Below are positions 9,283 through 19,073 of a stretch of 64,000 nucleotides of DNA, one piece after another. The notes beneath the pieces were generated by a model, which saw only the letters and a list, made by a program, of their open reading frames with translations, ran no database searches and was not told where the DNA came from. The stretch covers positions 335,001 to 399,000 of the forward strand of contig JADJJU010000001.1 of the NCBI GenBank assembly GCA_016706365.1, read 5' to 3'. Source of the stretch: Saprospiraceae bacterium. GTDB taxonomy: Bacteria; Bacteroidota; Bacteroidia; Chitinophagales; Saprospiraceae. Both the position numbers and the translations under genes were made by a program. The first letter of the stretch is position 1. Every line of letters starts with the position of its first letter.

Positions 9283-12200
9283 ATGAAGAGTTTTCTATTC
9301 ACTTTGGTGGGTATTGCTTTGTTTTTTTCAGCAAATTCTCAAAATAAATTTACAGCGCATCCATCTACCCCGAGTAAATCTATTAAGATTGAAAATTTTC
9401 TTCAACAAAAGCTCGCTGAATTCAAACCTTATATTGCTGAAAATTTATTTGTTATCAACACTAGTTTTGATTCAAATGGCTCATTAAGAAATCAGGTAAA
9501 TGGATCCGTTTTCGTAGAAATAAACCAAAGCGTCAGAGAAGAACTAATTTCCAGTAAACATGAAGTGCTTACTCTGACAGTTCCTTTTGGCGATAATGGA
9601 CCGTTAATCATAGACCTTTTTAAAAATAGTCCTTTCACTGATGATTTAATAATCAGGACATCAGATGGTCAGACGTTCACTTCAGGTGATCATGTTCATT
9701 ACCAGGGGGTAGTGAGAAATCTGGAGGGATCTACAGCCGGTATTAGCATCATGAAGAATGAAATCATTGGTGTGATCAATACAAAGGAATTTGGAAGCAT
9801 CACAATTGGAAAAATGGAAAACGACGATGCTATCCATGTCATTTATGAAAGCGATGAACTTCCTTTGGAAGTTCCCTTTGAATGCTACACTGAAAATGGA
9901 GAGTACGAAGCCGAGTCTGAAGAAGCAGGACACCGTGGCAGCAGATCACCGGGGGATTGTGTAAGAATTTATGTTGAATTGGATCACTCACTGTATCTGA
10001 ACAGAGGAAGCAGCATACCCAATTGCGAAGCCTGGGTGGCAGGAGTATTCAATAATGTGGGAATAATTTATACGAATGAACAGATACCAATTACGGTATC
10101 AGAAATTTTTGTTTGGACCACTCCTGATAGTTATTCTACAACTAGTGCCGGCACAGCATTAAGTCAATTCAGAAATCTTAGAAACACTACGGGAATCAAT
10201 GGAAATCTGGGCCATTTATGTGCACGCGGCGGAAATGGACTGGGAGGAATTGCGTACTTAAACTCTATGTGCACTAATAACCGGTATGCATACAGTAACA
10301 TTAATGTGGGATTTAATAATTATCCGGCTTATTCCTGGACCATTATGGTAGTTTCTCATGAAATGGGACATAATATTGGATCTCAACATACTCAATGGTG
10401 TGGCTGGCCGGGAGGAGCTATTGATAATTGTTATGAAACTGAAGGTGATTGCCCACCCGGCCCACCGGCCATTGGGGGGGGTACAATCATGAGTTACTGT
10501 CACTTAACAAGTGTAGGAATCAATTTAACAAAAGGATTTGGTCCATTACCGGGCAATAGAGTTCGGGACAGAGTAAATCAGGTGACTTGTCTTGATCCCT
10601 GCGAGGAACCGAACATTTGCGCAGGTTTCAGTGCTGAATTATTAGTTGAAAATACTTCTTGCGGAGAATCAAACGGCAGCCTTGAGTTAAATATATTTGG
10701 AGGTACAGCACCATATATAATAGATTTTGGTCAGGGTCAGGGCTCGAATACTTTCAGTTTGGGTTTACCCTCTGGCACATACAATGTGAATATTTTGGAT
10801 GATAATGGATGTTCTTTATCATTTTTAACTGAAATTGCTGAATCAGAAGGAGTAGCTTTTGATCTGAACCACACGACAATAGTTTGTGAAGGAGGAACCG
10901 GTGAAGTTGAAATGATTACGACCAGTGGTATTTCGCCTTTTACTTACGATATTGGTTTGGGACCGGTTAGTGAAAATACTTTTCAAAATCTTATACCCGG
11001 ATTTTATACTGCTATAGTTACAGATGCCAATGGATGCAATTCAGAACAAACATTTTCAATTGATGAACAAATTCCTATTGCCATTGGATATGATCTGGAA
11101 CATACTACATGTGGGTTGAATAATGGTATTATTTCATTTGCACTCTTCGGGGGATCAGAACCATTTCTTATTGATATCGGTCAGGGATTTTCCAATGAAT
11201 TAGTATTTTCAAATTTAAGTCCGGGCACCTATAATGTCGATGTTATGGATGGTTTGGGTTGTAGTCAAAGTACCACAATTGAGATCGATTCCTCTCTTGC
11301 ACTTTCAATGTCTACCAATGCAATTAATACTACCTGTGGAATGAACAACGGCTCATTAAGCATTCAGGCTGCAGGGGGAAGTGGCACTTTGAGCTACACA
11401 TTAAATAATCTAACTCAACAAAACAACATTTTCAGCAATCTTTCGAGTGGTACATATACGGTTGCAGTAAATGATTTATCTGGCTGTACAGTCAGCAATA
11501 ATATTGTCATTCAGAGTTCTACGCTTCTGTCAGCTTCCATTCAAACCAGCAATGGATGCGCTCCCGGCACTGGATCATTGACGGTTCAAGTGACGAGTGG
11601 ATCACCTTCTTACACCTACAATTTTGGAAATGGCCCTGGAAATATTAATGTATTAAATGGTTTGAATTCAGGAAATTATACAGTACAAATTACAGATTCA
11701 CTAGCGTGCTCAATTCAATTAAGTGCCACTATTACTAATCCTCAGGCAATTGTAATAAATGCCACAAGCACTCCTGCAAATTGTAATGAAGAAAATGGGA
11801 GCATTCAGATCAATGTAAATGGTGGACTTGCTCCATATACCTACAACCTTGGAAATGGACCACAAATCAACAACACCTTTTCCAATCTTTCTGCAGGAAA
11901 TTACCAGGTATTGGTGACAGATGCCAGTGGTTGCTCTAAAACACAGTCCATTCAAGTGGATTCAGAGTCAGCACTTATTGCAAATGCCAGTGTCACTCCC
12001 ACTTCTTGTGGCAATTCAAACGGTAGTGTACTTATACAGGTCAACGGAGGACAAGGTCCTTTTACATATCAGTTAGGAGCAATTTCTCAAAACGAAAACT
12101 CATTTACCAATCTAGCTGCAGGTCAGTATAATGCAATAGTAACTGATGCAAGTGGATGTTCATTTGCTGTAGGGTTCCTGATTGCAGGCTCTCAATCTCT

Positions 12201-14022
12201 TGTTCTTGAGCCGGAAATCGTAGCTACCACCTGTGGGTTACAAAATGGCCATGCTCAAATTGCACTTCAGGGAGGAGCACAGCCTTATAGTTATATGCTT
12301 AATGGTATTCCTCAAACAAGTAGTAATTTCACAAATCTCACATCAGGCCAATATGAATTTGTGATAACAGATGGGGCGGGATGTGTAGTAGAGTATGATT
12401 TCCAAATAGGAAGTTCTACAGCTGTAAGTGCTGGTCTTATTCAGGTAAAAAGTACCTGCGAAGAAGAAAATGGTTCTCTCACCGTAATTGCAGCGGGTGG
12501 AAACGGCAATTATCAATATACTCTGAATGGCCTGCAATCCTCTCAAAATGTGTTTGAGAATTTAGAAAGTGGAACATATAATCTGGTAATCGCTGACTCT
12601 CAGGGTTGTAATTATAGCACCCAGGTGAATATTGAAAATATAGGGTTCATCCCTGATGCGGAATTTACTGAAAAGCAGCACGGTAGAAAAATCAGATTCA
12701 ATAACAAGTCTCAGCATGCCGTTTCCACATTGTGGACATTTGGTGATGGTAATACTTCCACAGAAAATAACCCATCTCATGTGTATGATACAGAAGGAGA
12801 ATTTGAGGTTTGCCTGATTACTTCCAATGAGTGTGGAATTGATACACTTTGCAGGATGCTGGAAGTTTTTGGATTCGCTCCATGTGTTGAAATGGATTCT
12901 CTTTATTTGGTGGACGTATTTACAATAACTTCCGGTGATCTTTGGGAGCAAAAGTGGAATCTGGAATCACCATATGATCTTTGGGAAGGTTTAAGCTTCA
13001 ATAAATATGGCTGTCTGGAAAAAATCGAATTGCCAAATAATAATTTGACAGGTGAAATACCTGAGGTAATCAAAGAGTTTTCTTCACTGATTACAATGGA
13101 TTTAAGTGGAAATCAACTGACCGGCAATATTCCTTCCGAACTCGGCGACGCTGTTTCATTGGAATACCTGAATCTTGGTAAAAATCAGCTCACTGGTACT
13201 ATTCCCGGAACTCTTTCAAAACTTGAGAACCTTAAATCAATTTATCTCAATGATAATAAACTGGAGGGACAGGTTCCTGCCTTTTTTGATCCCATGAAAC
13301 TTGAGGTTCTTTGGATACACAATAATAACTTCAATGAACTGACAACATTGACACATATTGGGGAAGTCAATGATTCACTTGCTAATTTCCGATTTGAAAA
13401 CAATCGATTTAGCTTTGAAGATATTTTACCTAATATCACATTATTTAATAGTAATGATGCTGAAGTCATTTATGCACCTCAACAACCTTTTTACAAAGAC
13501 ACGACAGTAGTTGCAGCCCCTGGTTCAGATATTTCATTAACGATAGAAATTGATCCTAATGTTAACAGCAATATATATAATTGGGAAAAGGCTGGAATTT
13601 TATGGAATCAGGTTCCTTCAGCGATGTTAGAAATTTTAACAGCCAATCCTGATGATGAAGGTGTATACCAATTATTTGTAACAAACCCATCGGTACCCAA
13701 ACTTACCCTCGAAAGCAAATTAATTACTGTTGTCGTTGGAAGCACAAGTACTTTGGAAATAGAAGGTTTTTCTCTGAATATATATCCAAATCCTGTGCCC
13801 GTCAATCAAAGTGTCATACTTAATTGGAACAGCAATTCGGTTTTCAAAGGAGAATTACGCTGGATTGGAATCAATGGACAAATACTCGATTCTGAAAAGA
13901 TCAATACAAATTCCAGTCAGGATTTTCTACAAATTTCAGCTCCCTCTACTCCTGGATTGTACATATTGCAATTGAGTTCTGAGACGGGGCAGCAAAATCA
14001 TTATAAGATTGCTGTTTATTAA
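9283..14022 (+). CDS. Giant secreted reprolysin-like metalloprotease with SprB repeats, PKD, LRR and T9SS sorting domain
   Basis: A 1579-residue multidomain surface protein. The order seen is as follows. There is a signal peptide (about 1-19) and a propeptide-like region. A zincin catalytic domain follows, with HEMGHNIGSQH (H359, E360, H363, H369) and a Met-turn GGTIMSYC. Nine SprB-type repeats of about 73 residues run from about 455 to 1117, each with TxCGxxNGS, GGxxPYxY, SAGxYxVxVTDxxGC. A PKD domain follows with FGDGNTSTENNPSHVY (about 1120-1195), then plant-type leucine-rich repeats (NNLTGEIP, NQLTGNIP, NQLTGTIP, about 1205-1390). An Ig-like segment leads to a type-A T9SS sorting domain starting at IYPNPVPV (about 1497). 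It is expected to be exported by T9SS and anchored or released at the cell surface as an adhesive protease. The frame is intact throughout. Substrates are unknown. Confidence 0.9.
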   Translation: MKSFLFTLVGIALFFSANSQNKFTAHPSTPSKSIKIENFLQQKLAEFKPYIAENLFVINTSFDSNGSLRNQVNGSVFVEINQSVREELISSKHEVLTLTVPFGDNGPLIIDLFKNSPFTDDLIIRTSDGQTFTSGDHVHYQGVVRNLEGSTAGISIMKNEIIGVINTKEFGSITIGKMENDDAIHVIYESDELPLEVPFECYTENGEYEAESEEAGHRGSRSPGDCVRIYVELDHSLYLNRGSSIPNCEAWVAGVFNNVGIIYTNEQIPITVSEIFVWTTPDSYSTTSAGTALSQFRNLRNTTGINGNLGHLCARGGNGLGGIAYLNSMCTNNRYAYSNINVGFNNYPAYSWTIMVVSHEMGHNIGSQHTQWCGWPGGAIDNCYETEGDCPPGPPAIGGGTIMSYCHLTSVGINLTKGFGPLPGNRVRDRVNQVTCLDPCEEPNICAGFSAELLVENTSCGESNGSLELNIFGGTAPYIIDFGQGQGSNTFSLGLPSGTYNVNILDDNGCSLSFLTEIAESEGVAFDLNHTTIVCEGGTGEVEMITTSGISPFTYDIGLGPVSENTFQNLIPGFYTAIVTDANGCNSEQTFSIDEQIPIAIGYDLEHTTCGLNNGIISFALFGGSEPFLIDIGQGFSNELVFSNLSPGTYNVDVMDGLGCSQSTTIEIDSSLALSMSTNAINTTCGMNNGSLSIQAAGGSGTLSYTLNNLTQQNNIFSNLSSGTYTVAVNDLSGCTVSNNIVIQSSTLLSASIQTSNGCAPGTGSLTVQVTSGSPSYTYNFGNGPGNINVLNGLNSGNYTVQITDSLACSIQLSATITNPQAIVINATSTPANCNEENGSIQINVNGGLAPYTYNLGNGPQINNTFSNLSAGNYQVLVTDASGCSKTQSIQVDSESALIANASVTPTSCGNSNGSVLIQVNGGQGPFTYQLGAISQNENSFTNLAAGQYNAIVTDASGCSFAVGFLIAGSQSLVLEPEIVATTCGLQNGHAQIALQGGAQPYSYMLNGIPQTSSNFTNLTSGQYEFVITDGAGCVVEYDFQIGSSTAVSAGLIQVKSTCEEENGSLTVIAAGGNGNYQYTLNGLQSSQNVFENLESGTYNLVIADSQGCNYSTQVNIENIGFIPDAEFTEKQHGRKIRFNNKSQHAVSTLWTFGDGNTSTENNPSHVYDTEGEFEVCLITSNECGIDTLCRMLEVFGFAPCVEMDSLYLVDVFTITSGDLWEQKWNLESPYDLWEGLSFNKYGCLEKIELPNNNLTGEIPEVIKEFSSLITMDLSGNQLTGNIPSELGDAVSLEYLNLGKNQLTGTIPGTLSKLENLKSIYLNDNKLEGQVPAFFDPMKLEVLWIHNNNFNELTTLTHIGEVNDSLANFRFENNRFSFEDILPNITLFNSNDAEVIYAPQQPFYKDTTVVAAPGSDISLTIEIDPNVNSNIYNWEKAGILWNQVPSAMLEILTANPDDEGVYQLFVTNPSVPKLTLESKLITVVVGSTSTLEIEGFSLNIYPNPVPVNQSVILNWNSNSVFKGELRWIGINGQILDSEKINTNSSQDFLQISAPSTPGLYILQLSSETGQQNHYKIAVY

Positions 14023-14160
14023 AATTACAATTTGAGATTTTCAGATTTCTTGACTGAAGCAATATTTTTGAATTCTAAATTGGGCTGCATCCCATAAATA
14101 TTACATCTCTGTGACTCGTTCAAAAGGATAAATGTCTTTGAAAAGAGTTATCATTGCCGG

Positions 14161-14394
14161 ATGCAATTAACATTGGATAAAGGAAAAATCGGATGTCAAT
14201 ATAACATTCGATCAGTCCAAAGCGACGTAGTAGCTTCCAAGCTGATGGCTATGGGTGTTAGAGCGGGCGCTACCCTCAGAATCCTGCGAAAAACCTGGCT
14301 AGGAAGAGCAATTTGTATCAAATCTGAGGGAATTGTTATAGCGTTGCGTCATAACGAGGCCTCTGTTATTATTGTTGAAATATTGTCAAAATAA
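14161..14394 (+). CDS. feoA: Ferrous iron transport protein A
   Basis: A 77-residue SH3-like FeoA protein, normal size, with the family pattern KLMAMGVRAGATLRILRK and a terminal beta-strand core (IALRHNEASVIIVEIL). FeoA is a small cytoplasmic partner of the FeoB Fe(II) permease. The stop is 3 bases before the feoB ATG, so the two are translationally linked. Confidence 0.92.
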   Translation: MQLTLDKGKIGCQYNIRSVQSDVVASKLMAMGVRAGATLRILRKTWLGRAICIKSEGIVIALRHNEASVIIVEILSK

Positions 14395-14397
14395 TAC

Positions 14398-16515
14398 ATG
14401 AGCTCTACCTTTAAAATAGCATTGCTTGGTAATCCGAATTGTGGCAAGTCGACCATATTTAACTTATTAACAGGACTGAATCAAAAGGTAGGTAACTTCC
14501 CTGGTGTTACTGTTGACAAGAAAACAGGGAGTTTTAAGGCTTCAGATAATAGCACGATACAAATCATTGATTTACCCGGCACTTATTCTTTATACCCTAA
14601 TTCTGAAGATGAGAAGGTTGTTACTGAAATTCTGAGCAATCCCGGAGGTCCCGATTATCCGGACCTTTTGCTATACATCGCAGATGCATCAAATATTGAA
14701 AAGCATCTTCTCTTATTTACTCAGGCTGTTGATTTGAATCTGGACGTTGTGCTATTGCTCAATATGATAGACGTTGCTGATCATAAAAACATTAAAATCG
14801 ATAAAGCCAGGTTGGAGGACGAGTTTAAAGTACCTGTGTTTCCAATAAATGGCCGAAATTCAGGCGGCATTGATGAGATTAAAAACTATGTAAATCAGTT
14901 TAAAGCCGGTAACCACAAAAGGCTGAAAGCCACGACTTATTTCAACTATGCCGCCCATGGTTCAAATATCATTGAAGAAGTTTCTTCTGAGATGAAAATT
15001 GAAAATGCATATTTAAGTAAGCTCTGGCTGCATCATTATTCATGGTTACAGCATCTTTCTCCTGAACAAAAAGATAAACTTGATAATATAGCATTGTCAG
15101 CAAAATTTGAGAATGTAAAATCACAAATAGAAGACACACTATCACGGTTTGACAGAATCATTCCCATAGTAAAAAGATGCGTAAGCCAACCTGCTACTGA
15201 AGGTGTTACCCGCTCAGAAAAATATGATAAGGTACTTTCTCACTATTTGTGGGGTCCAATTATCTTCTTCAGTATTATGTTTTTGGTTTTTCAGGCAATT
15301 TATACCTGGGCTGAGCTGCCAATGACCTGGATAGAAGATGGATTCATTGCACTATCAAGTGTGATTCAGGAACAACTTCCATCGGGCTGGGCTACAGATT
15401 TGTTAACTGAGGGAATTTTGGCAGGATTGGGAGGCATAGTGGTTTTCGTTCCTCAAATTGCCATTTTATTCCTCCTGATAAGTCTGCTGGAAGAGAGCGG
15501 ATATATGGCACGGGCGGTGTATATGTTTGACGGATTGATGCAAAAATTTGGTCTCAACGGACGAAGTATTGTCGCATTAATTTCCGGTGGAGCTTGCGCA
15601 ATACCTGCTATCATGTCCACAAGGACTATTGGAAACTGGAAAGAAAGGATGATAACCATAATGGTCACTCCTTTGATAAGCTGTTCAGCCAGAATTCCCA
15701 TTTATACAGTTTTAATTGGACTCCTGGTATCATCAGATTCAAAATGGGGGCCCTTCAATTTGCAAGGTGTAATTTTTATGGGGCTGTATCTTACAGGAAT
15801 TATTTCTGCTCTGGGTCTCGCCTGGATTATGAAGCTTTTTCTCAAGTCAAGAGATGCTTCGGCACTCATGCTCGAACTTCCGGAATACAAAACCCCTGTA
15901 GCAAGAAATGTCTTTTTCACCGTCAAAGAAAAAGTATACACTTTCGTTTCAGAAGCGGGTAAAGTTATATTAATCATCTCTGTTGCTTTGTGGTTTCTGG
16001 CTTCTTACGGGCCTGCCGACAAGATGGCTGCAGCTTCTGCTCAAGCCCGGAATAAGGCTGCACAAAATAATTTGAATGAACACGAATTGAATTCTCTGGA
16101 AGCCAGTCTTAAACTGGAAAGCAGCTATGCCGGTATATTTGGCAAAAGCATTGAGCCTGCTATTGAGCCTTTAGGATTTGACTGGAAAATTGGTATCTCT
16201 TTGCTGACTTCTTTTGCAGCAAGGGAAGTATTTGTAGGAACAATGTCGACAATTTACAGTGTCGGATCAGAGGATGAATCAAGTGTAAGACAAAAATTAG
16301 CTGAAGCCACCGATCCACAAACCGGAGTCAGGGTATATACATTTGCCACGACCTTATCCCTCCTGATCTTTTACATTTTCGCGATGCAATGCATGAGCAC
16401 TTTTGCAATAGTCAAACGGGAAACTAAAAGTCTCAAATGGCCGGTTTTTCAGTTTGTTTTATTTGCTGTAATGGCTTACACCGGAAGCTGGATAACTTAC
16501 AGTGTTTTGACTTAG
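14398..16515 (+). CDS. feoB: Ferrous iron transport protein B
   Basis: FeoB imports Fe(II) across the inner membrane. The N-terminal G domain shows G1 GNPNCGKST (residues 11-19), G3 DLPG (58-61) and G4 NMID (122-125). It is followed by the helical FeoB-associated region and, from about residue 285, a permease domain with the Gate motifs (GGIVVFVPQIAILFLLIS and LLTSFAAREVFVG). At 705 residues it is a full-length family member. It is the second gene of feoAB. Its stop lies only 6 bases from the stop of the converging metalloprotease gene, which leaves no room for a separate terminator. Confidence 0.96.
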   Translation: MSSTFKIALLGNPNCGKSTIFNLLTGLNQKVGNFPGVTVDKKTGSFKASDNSTIQIIDLPGTYSLYPNSEDEKVVTEILSNPGGPDYPDLLLYIADASNIEKHLLLFTQAVDLNLDVVLLLNMIDVADHKNIKIDKARLEDEFKVPVFPINGRNSGGIDEIKNYVNQFKAGNHKRLKATTYFNYAAHGSNIIEEVSSEMKIENAYLSKLWLHHYSWLQHLSPEQKDKLDNIALSAKFENVKSQIEDTLSRFDRIIPIVKRCVSQPATEGVTRSEKYDKVLSHYLWGPIIFFSIMFLVFQAIYTWAELPMTWIEDGFIALSSVIQEQLPSGWATDLLTEGILAGLGGIVVFVPQIAILFLLISLLEESGYMARAVYMFDGLMQKFGLNGRSIVALISGGACAIPAIMSTRTIGNWKERMITIMVTPLISCSARIPIYTVLIGLLVSSDSKWGPFNLQGVIFMGLYLTGIISALGLAWIMKLFLKSRDASALMLELPEYKTPVARNVFFTVKEKVYTFVSEAGKVILIISVALWFLASYGPADKMAAASAQARNKAAQNNLNEHELNSLEASLKLESSYAGIFGKSIEPAIEPLGFDWKIGISLLTSFAAREVFVGTMSTIYSVGSEDESSVRQKLAEATDPQTGVRVYTFATTLSLLIFYIFAMQCMSTFAIVKRETKSLKWPVFQFVLFAVMAYTGSWITYSVLT

Positions 16516-16521
16516 TTTGAC

Positions 16522-18996
16522 TTAAGATTTATTATCAAGAAATTTATCAATCCTGTCTACCAATTCCTCATAGTGCGCTTTTAATAACTGATCTTTCTGT
16601 CTGAACATATTACCCTTGAGCATTGCCTGGATTATTTTCAACTGGCTCCTGCTATGTGCCGGGATGTCAGATTGTCTCACTTTGGGATCAGCTGATTGGG
16701 CATGGCTTATCAATAAATCTATATAAGCTTTCTGCAGATTACGTCTGTATGGATCTACCATGGTGCCTAGTCGCACCTCCGCAAAGATCTGAGCTTTTAC
16801 ATCCTCATGTAACTCACCTAAGGAATAAGCTTCTTGTCCAAGCAGATATTCCCCTTCGAGCAAACGATATAATCTTGTAGGCGCAAATAAATTATTTAAA
16901 GCTCCCACCTGAATGCCCCTGATACGATCTACCATACCGGACTCTTCAATTCGGGACAAAATATCTTTTCTGATCAGCCAGTTTGGCGTTGCGAAGACCT
17001 CAGAATTAAGGAAATTCACTGCATTTTTTTGAACAGCTTTTGGGGTATAAGAATATACAGGCTCTTTTTGATCACTTGACTTGTAGTCCTCATATACACC
17101 CCCAACATTATTCAATACATGTCCAATATATCGGTTGAACTGTGTTGTCACCTGACCATATAACTCTTCTAATTCTGCATAGCCTTTTGCTTCTTCACTA
17201 GACCAAAGAATAAGGTTGTCCAGTATTCTGTTCAAATTTTTAATACCATACTGACTTGCAAGAACTGCATCGTCGCCGAGGTCTTCAGTTTGGGCTCTCG
17301 GATCCAACACCATACCTCTTTGCTGGCCAAAGCGATAAACGGGATTTACCGCTCTTTCTTTGACCCACTGATTAAGAACAATTGATTCTTCATCCAAAGA
17401 CTTCATATCATCAAAGTACGAATATCCCCACTTAATGGACCATTTATCATATGGGCCCACCATTGGTTGCAATGCCACGCCTTTATCATCCGGTTGGGCC
17501 ACATAATTAAATCGGGCATAATCCATAATTGAAGGAGCCGTGCCCATTGTAGCAGTAAAAGATGCTGATCTTAAAGAGTCTACAGGATATGCAGAACTTG
17601 AACCCATGTTATGAGGTAAGCCCAATGTGTGTCCTACCTCATGCGCACAAACAAATCTTATTAATTCACCCATCACCTCGTCTTCGAATCTTACTGATCT
17701 TGCTTTCGGATTCACCGCTGCTGTCTGAATAAAATACCAGTTGCGAAGCAGGTTCATCACATTGTGATACCAAAGAATGTCACTTTCAATGATTTCACCA
17801 GTCCTTGGATCATGAACGTGAGGGCCTTGCGCGTTTTGTATTTCTGTGGCAATATATCTGATAACTGAATATCTTACATCTTCCGGGCTCCAATCCGGAT
17901 CTTCCTCAGCTGTAGGAGGATCTTTTGCAACTATGGCATTCTTAAAACCAGCCGCTTCAAAAGCTACATTCCAATCTTCTACACCTTGCTTGAGAAATGG
18001 CCTCCACTTCATAGGTGTAGCCGGGTCAATGTAATAAACAATTTGTTTGACAGGTTCAGACAATTCACCTCTTTTGTAAGCTTCCAGATCTTTAGGAACC
18101 AGGTTCCATCTGGTAATATACCTGCGCTTCGCAGCCCGCTGCTCTTCTAGGCCATAATCCACTTGTTGAATAGAGAAATATGAAACTCTGTTGTCAAACA
18201 AACGAGGGCGCATAGGAATTTCAGGAAGCAATATAAAGGACTGGTTCATCTCCAGCGATAATGTGCCTGTCAGCTGATTGTCGGGCAACTTATTTCCCTT
18301 GTATGTTAATATGTGTTTCACTTCCACATTTTTCGGAAAACTCCTCATCCCAACAATAAGACTTCTGGGAACTTCCAGCGAAGAAATTTCAAATTCTTTT
18401 CTTTGCTCAGAGGAAATCGCTCCTATCATAGGAACATCTGTTGTAAAAAGGGGTGCAATATCAATTACATATGAACTGTCATCTGATCTGGTCGCCACAT
18501 CAAAAGCCATAATTACCGGTTCAAAATTATTGTTCCTTACTGAAACAGATATCGGATTTTCATCACTTGCAACACTATTATAAGAAACTGATCTAAGGAC
18601 AACTTTTCCATTCATCTTCTGAAACCTGATGACTTGCTGAGGCCTTGAGGACATACCAGCGCCGCCAAAATTGAGATTTTTTACAAATCCTGATATTCGG
18701 CTTACAATTAAAATTTGTCTGTTCATTAAGGAATCAGGAATTTCAAAATAGTATTTGCCTTCAACCTGATGAGTAAGGAATAGCCCTTTACTTGTTACAG
18801 CTTTATCAGTAATAATGTCCGAGTATTTTTTCTTTTCGCCATCCTTCTTTTTGGGCATTTCAGGTTTTATTGTATCCTGTACCTGAGACGTCTGTGATTT
18901 ACGTTTGAAAATTTGTGCATTCATATCATTTGAACACAAGAAAATAAAGCTCATTACTATAAAATAATGGCTGGCCGGAAAAGAAAATTTTTTCAT
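16522..18996 (-). CDS. Secreted zinc-dependent metalloprotease (DUF5117/DUF5118, Met-zincin type)
   Basis: An exported metzincin-type protease of about 824 residues. After a signal peptide (ending near NDMNAQ) come the DUF5118/DUF5117 regions. The catalytic motif HEVGHTLGLPHNMGSS (HExxHxxGxxH) and a downstream SIMDYARFNYVAQ Met-turn follow. The C-terminal half is helical. I prefer the ATG at 18996 (MKKFSFPASH) because it gives a conventional signal peptide; an ATG four codons upstream (19008) is also possible. It lies 77 bases downstream of a POT peptide transporter on the same strand, which suggests protein breakdown coupled to peptide uptake. Confidence 0.88.
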   Translation of the reverse strand: MKKFSFPASHYFIVMSFIFLCSNDMNAQIFKRKSQTSQVQDTIKPEMPKKKDGEKKKYSDIITDKAVTSKGLFLTHQVEGKYYFEIPDSLMNRQILIVSRISGFVKNLNFGGAGMSSRPQQVIRFQKMNGKVVLRSVSYNSVASDENPISVSVRNNNFEPVIMAFDVATRSDDSSYVIDIAPLFTTDVPMIGAISSEQRKEFEISSLEVPRSLIVGMRSFPKNVEVKHILTYKGNKLPDNQLTGTLSLEMNQSFILLPEIPMRPRLFDNRVSYFSIQQVDYGLEEQRAAKRRYITRWNLVPKDLEAYKRGELSEPVKQIVYYIDPATPMKWRPFLKQGVEDWNVAFEAAGFKNAIVAKDPPTAEEDPDWSPEDVRYSVIRYIATEIQNAQGPHVHDPRTGEIIESDILWYHNVMNLLRNWYFIQTAAVNPKARSVRFEDEVMGELIRFVCAHEVGHTLGLPHNMGSSSAYPVDSLRSASFTATMGTAPSIMDYARFNYVAQPDDKGVALQPMVGPYDKWSIKWGYSYFDDMKSLDEESIVLNQWVKERAVNPVYRFGQQRGMVLDPRAQTEDLGDDAVLASQYGIKNLNRILDNLILWSSEEAKGYAELEELYGQVTTQFNRYIGHVLNNVGGVYEDYKSSDQKEPVYSYTPKAVQKNAVNFLNSEVFATPNWLIRKDILSRIEESGMVDRIRGIQVGALNNLFAPTRLYRLLEGEYLLGQEAYSLGELHEDVKAQIFAEVRLGTMVDPYRRNLQKAYIDLLISHAQSADPKVRQSDIPAHSRSQLKIIQAMLKGNMFRQKDQLLKAHYEELVDRIDKFLDNKS

Positions 18997-19073
18997 AATT
19001 AAGGTCATTGCAAGTACGAATAAACGACACTAGTCTCAAAAGTGCAGTTATAAAAATATATCAAACTAATTTA

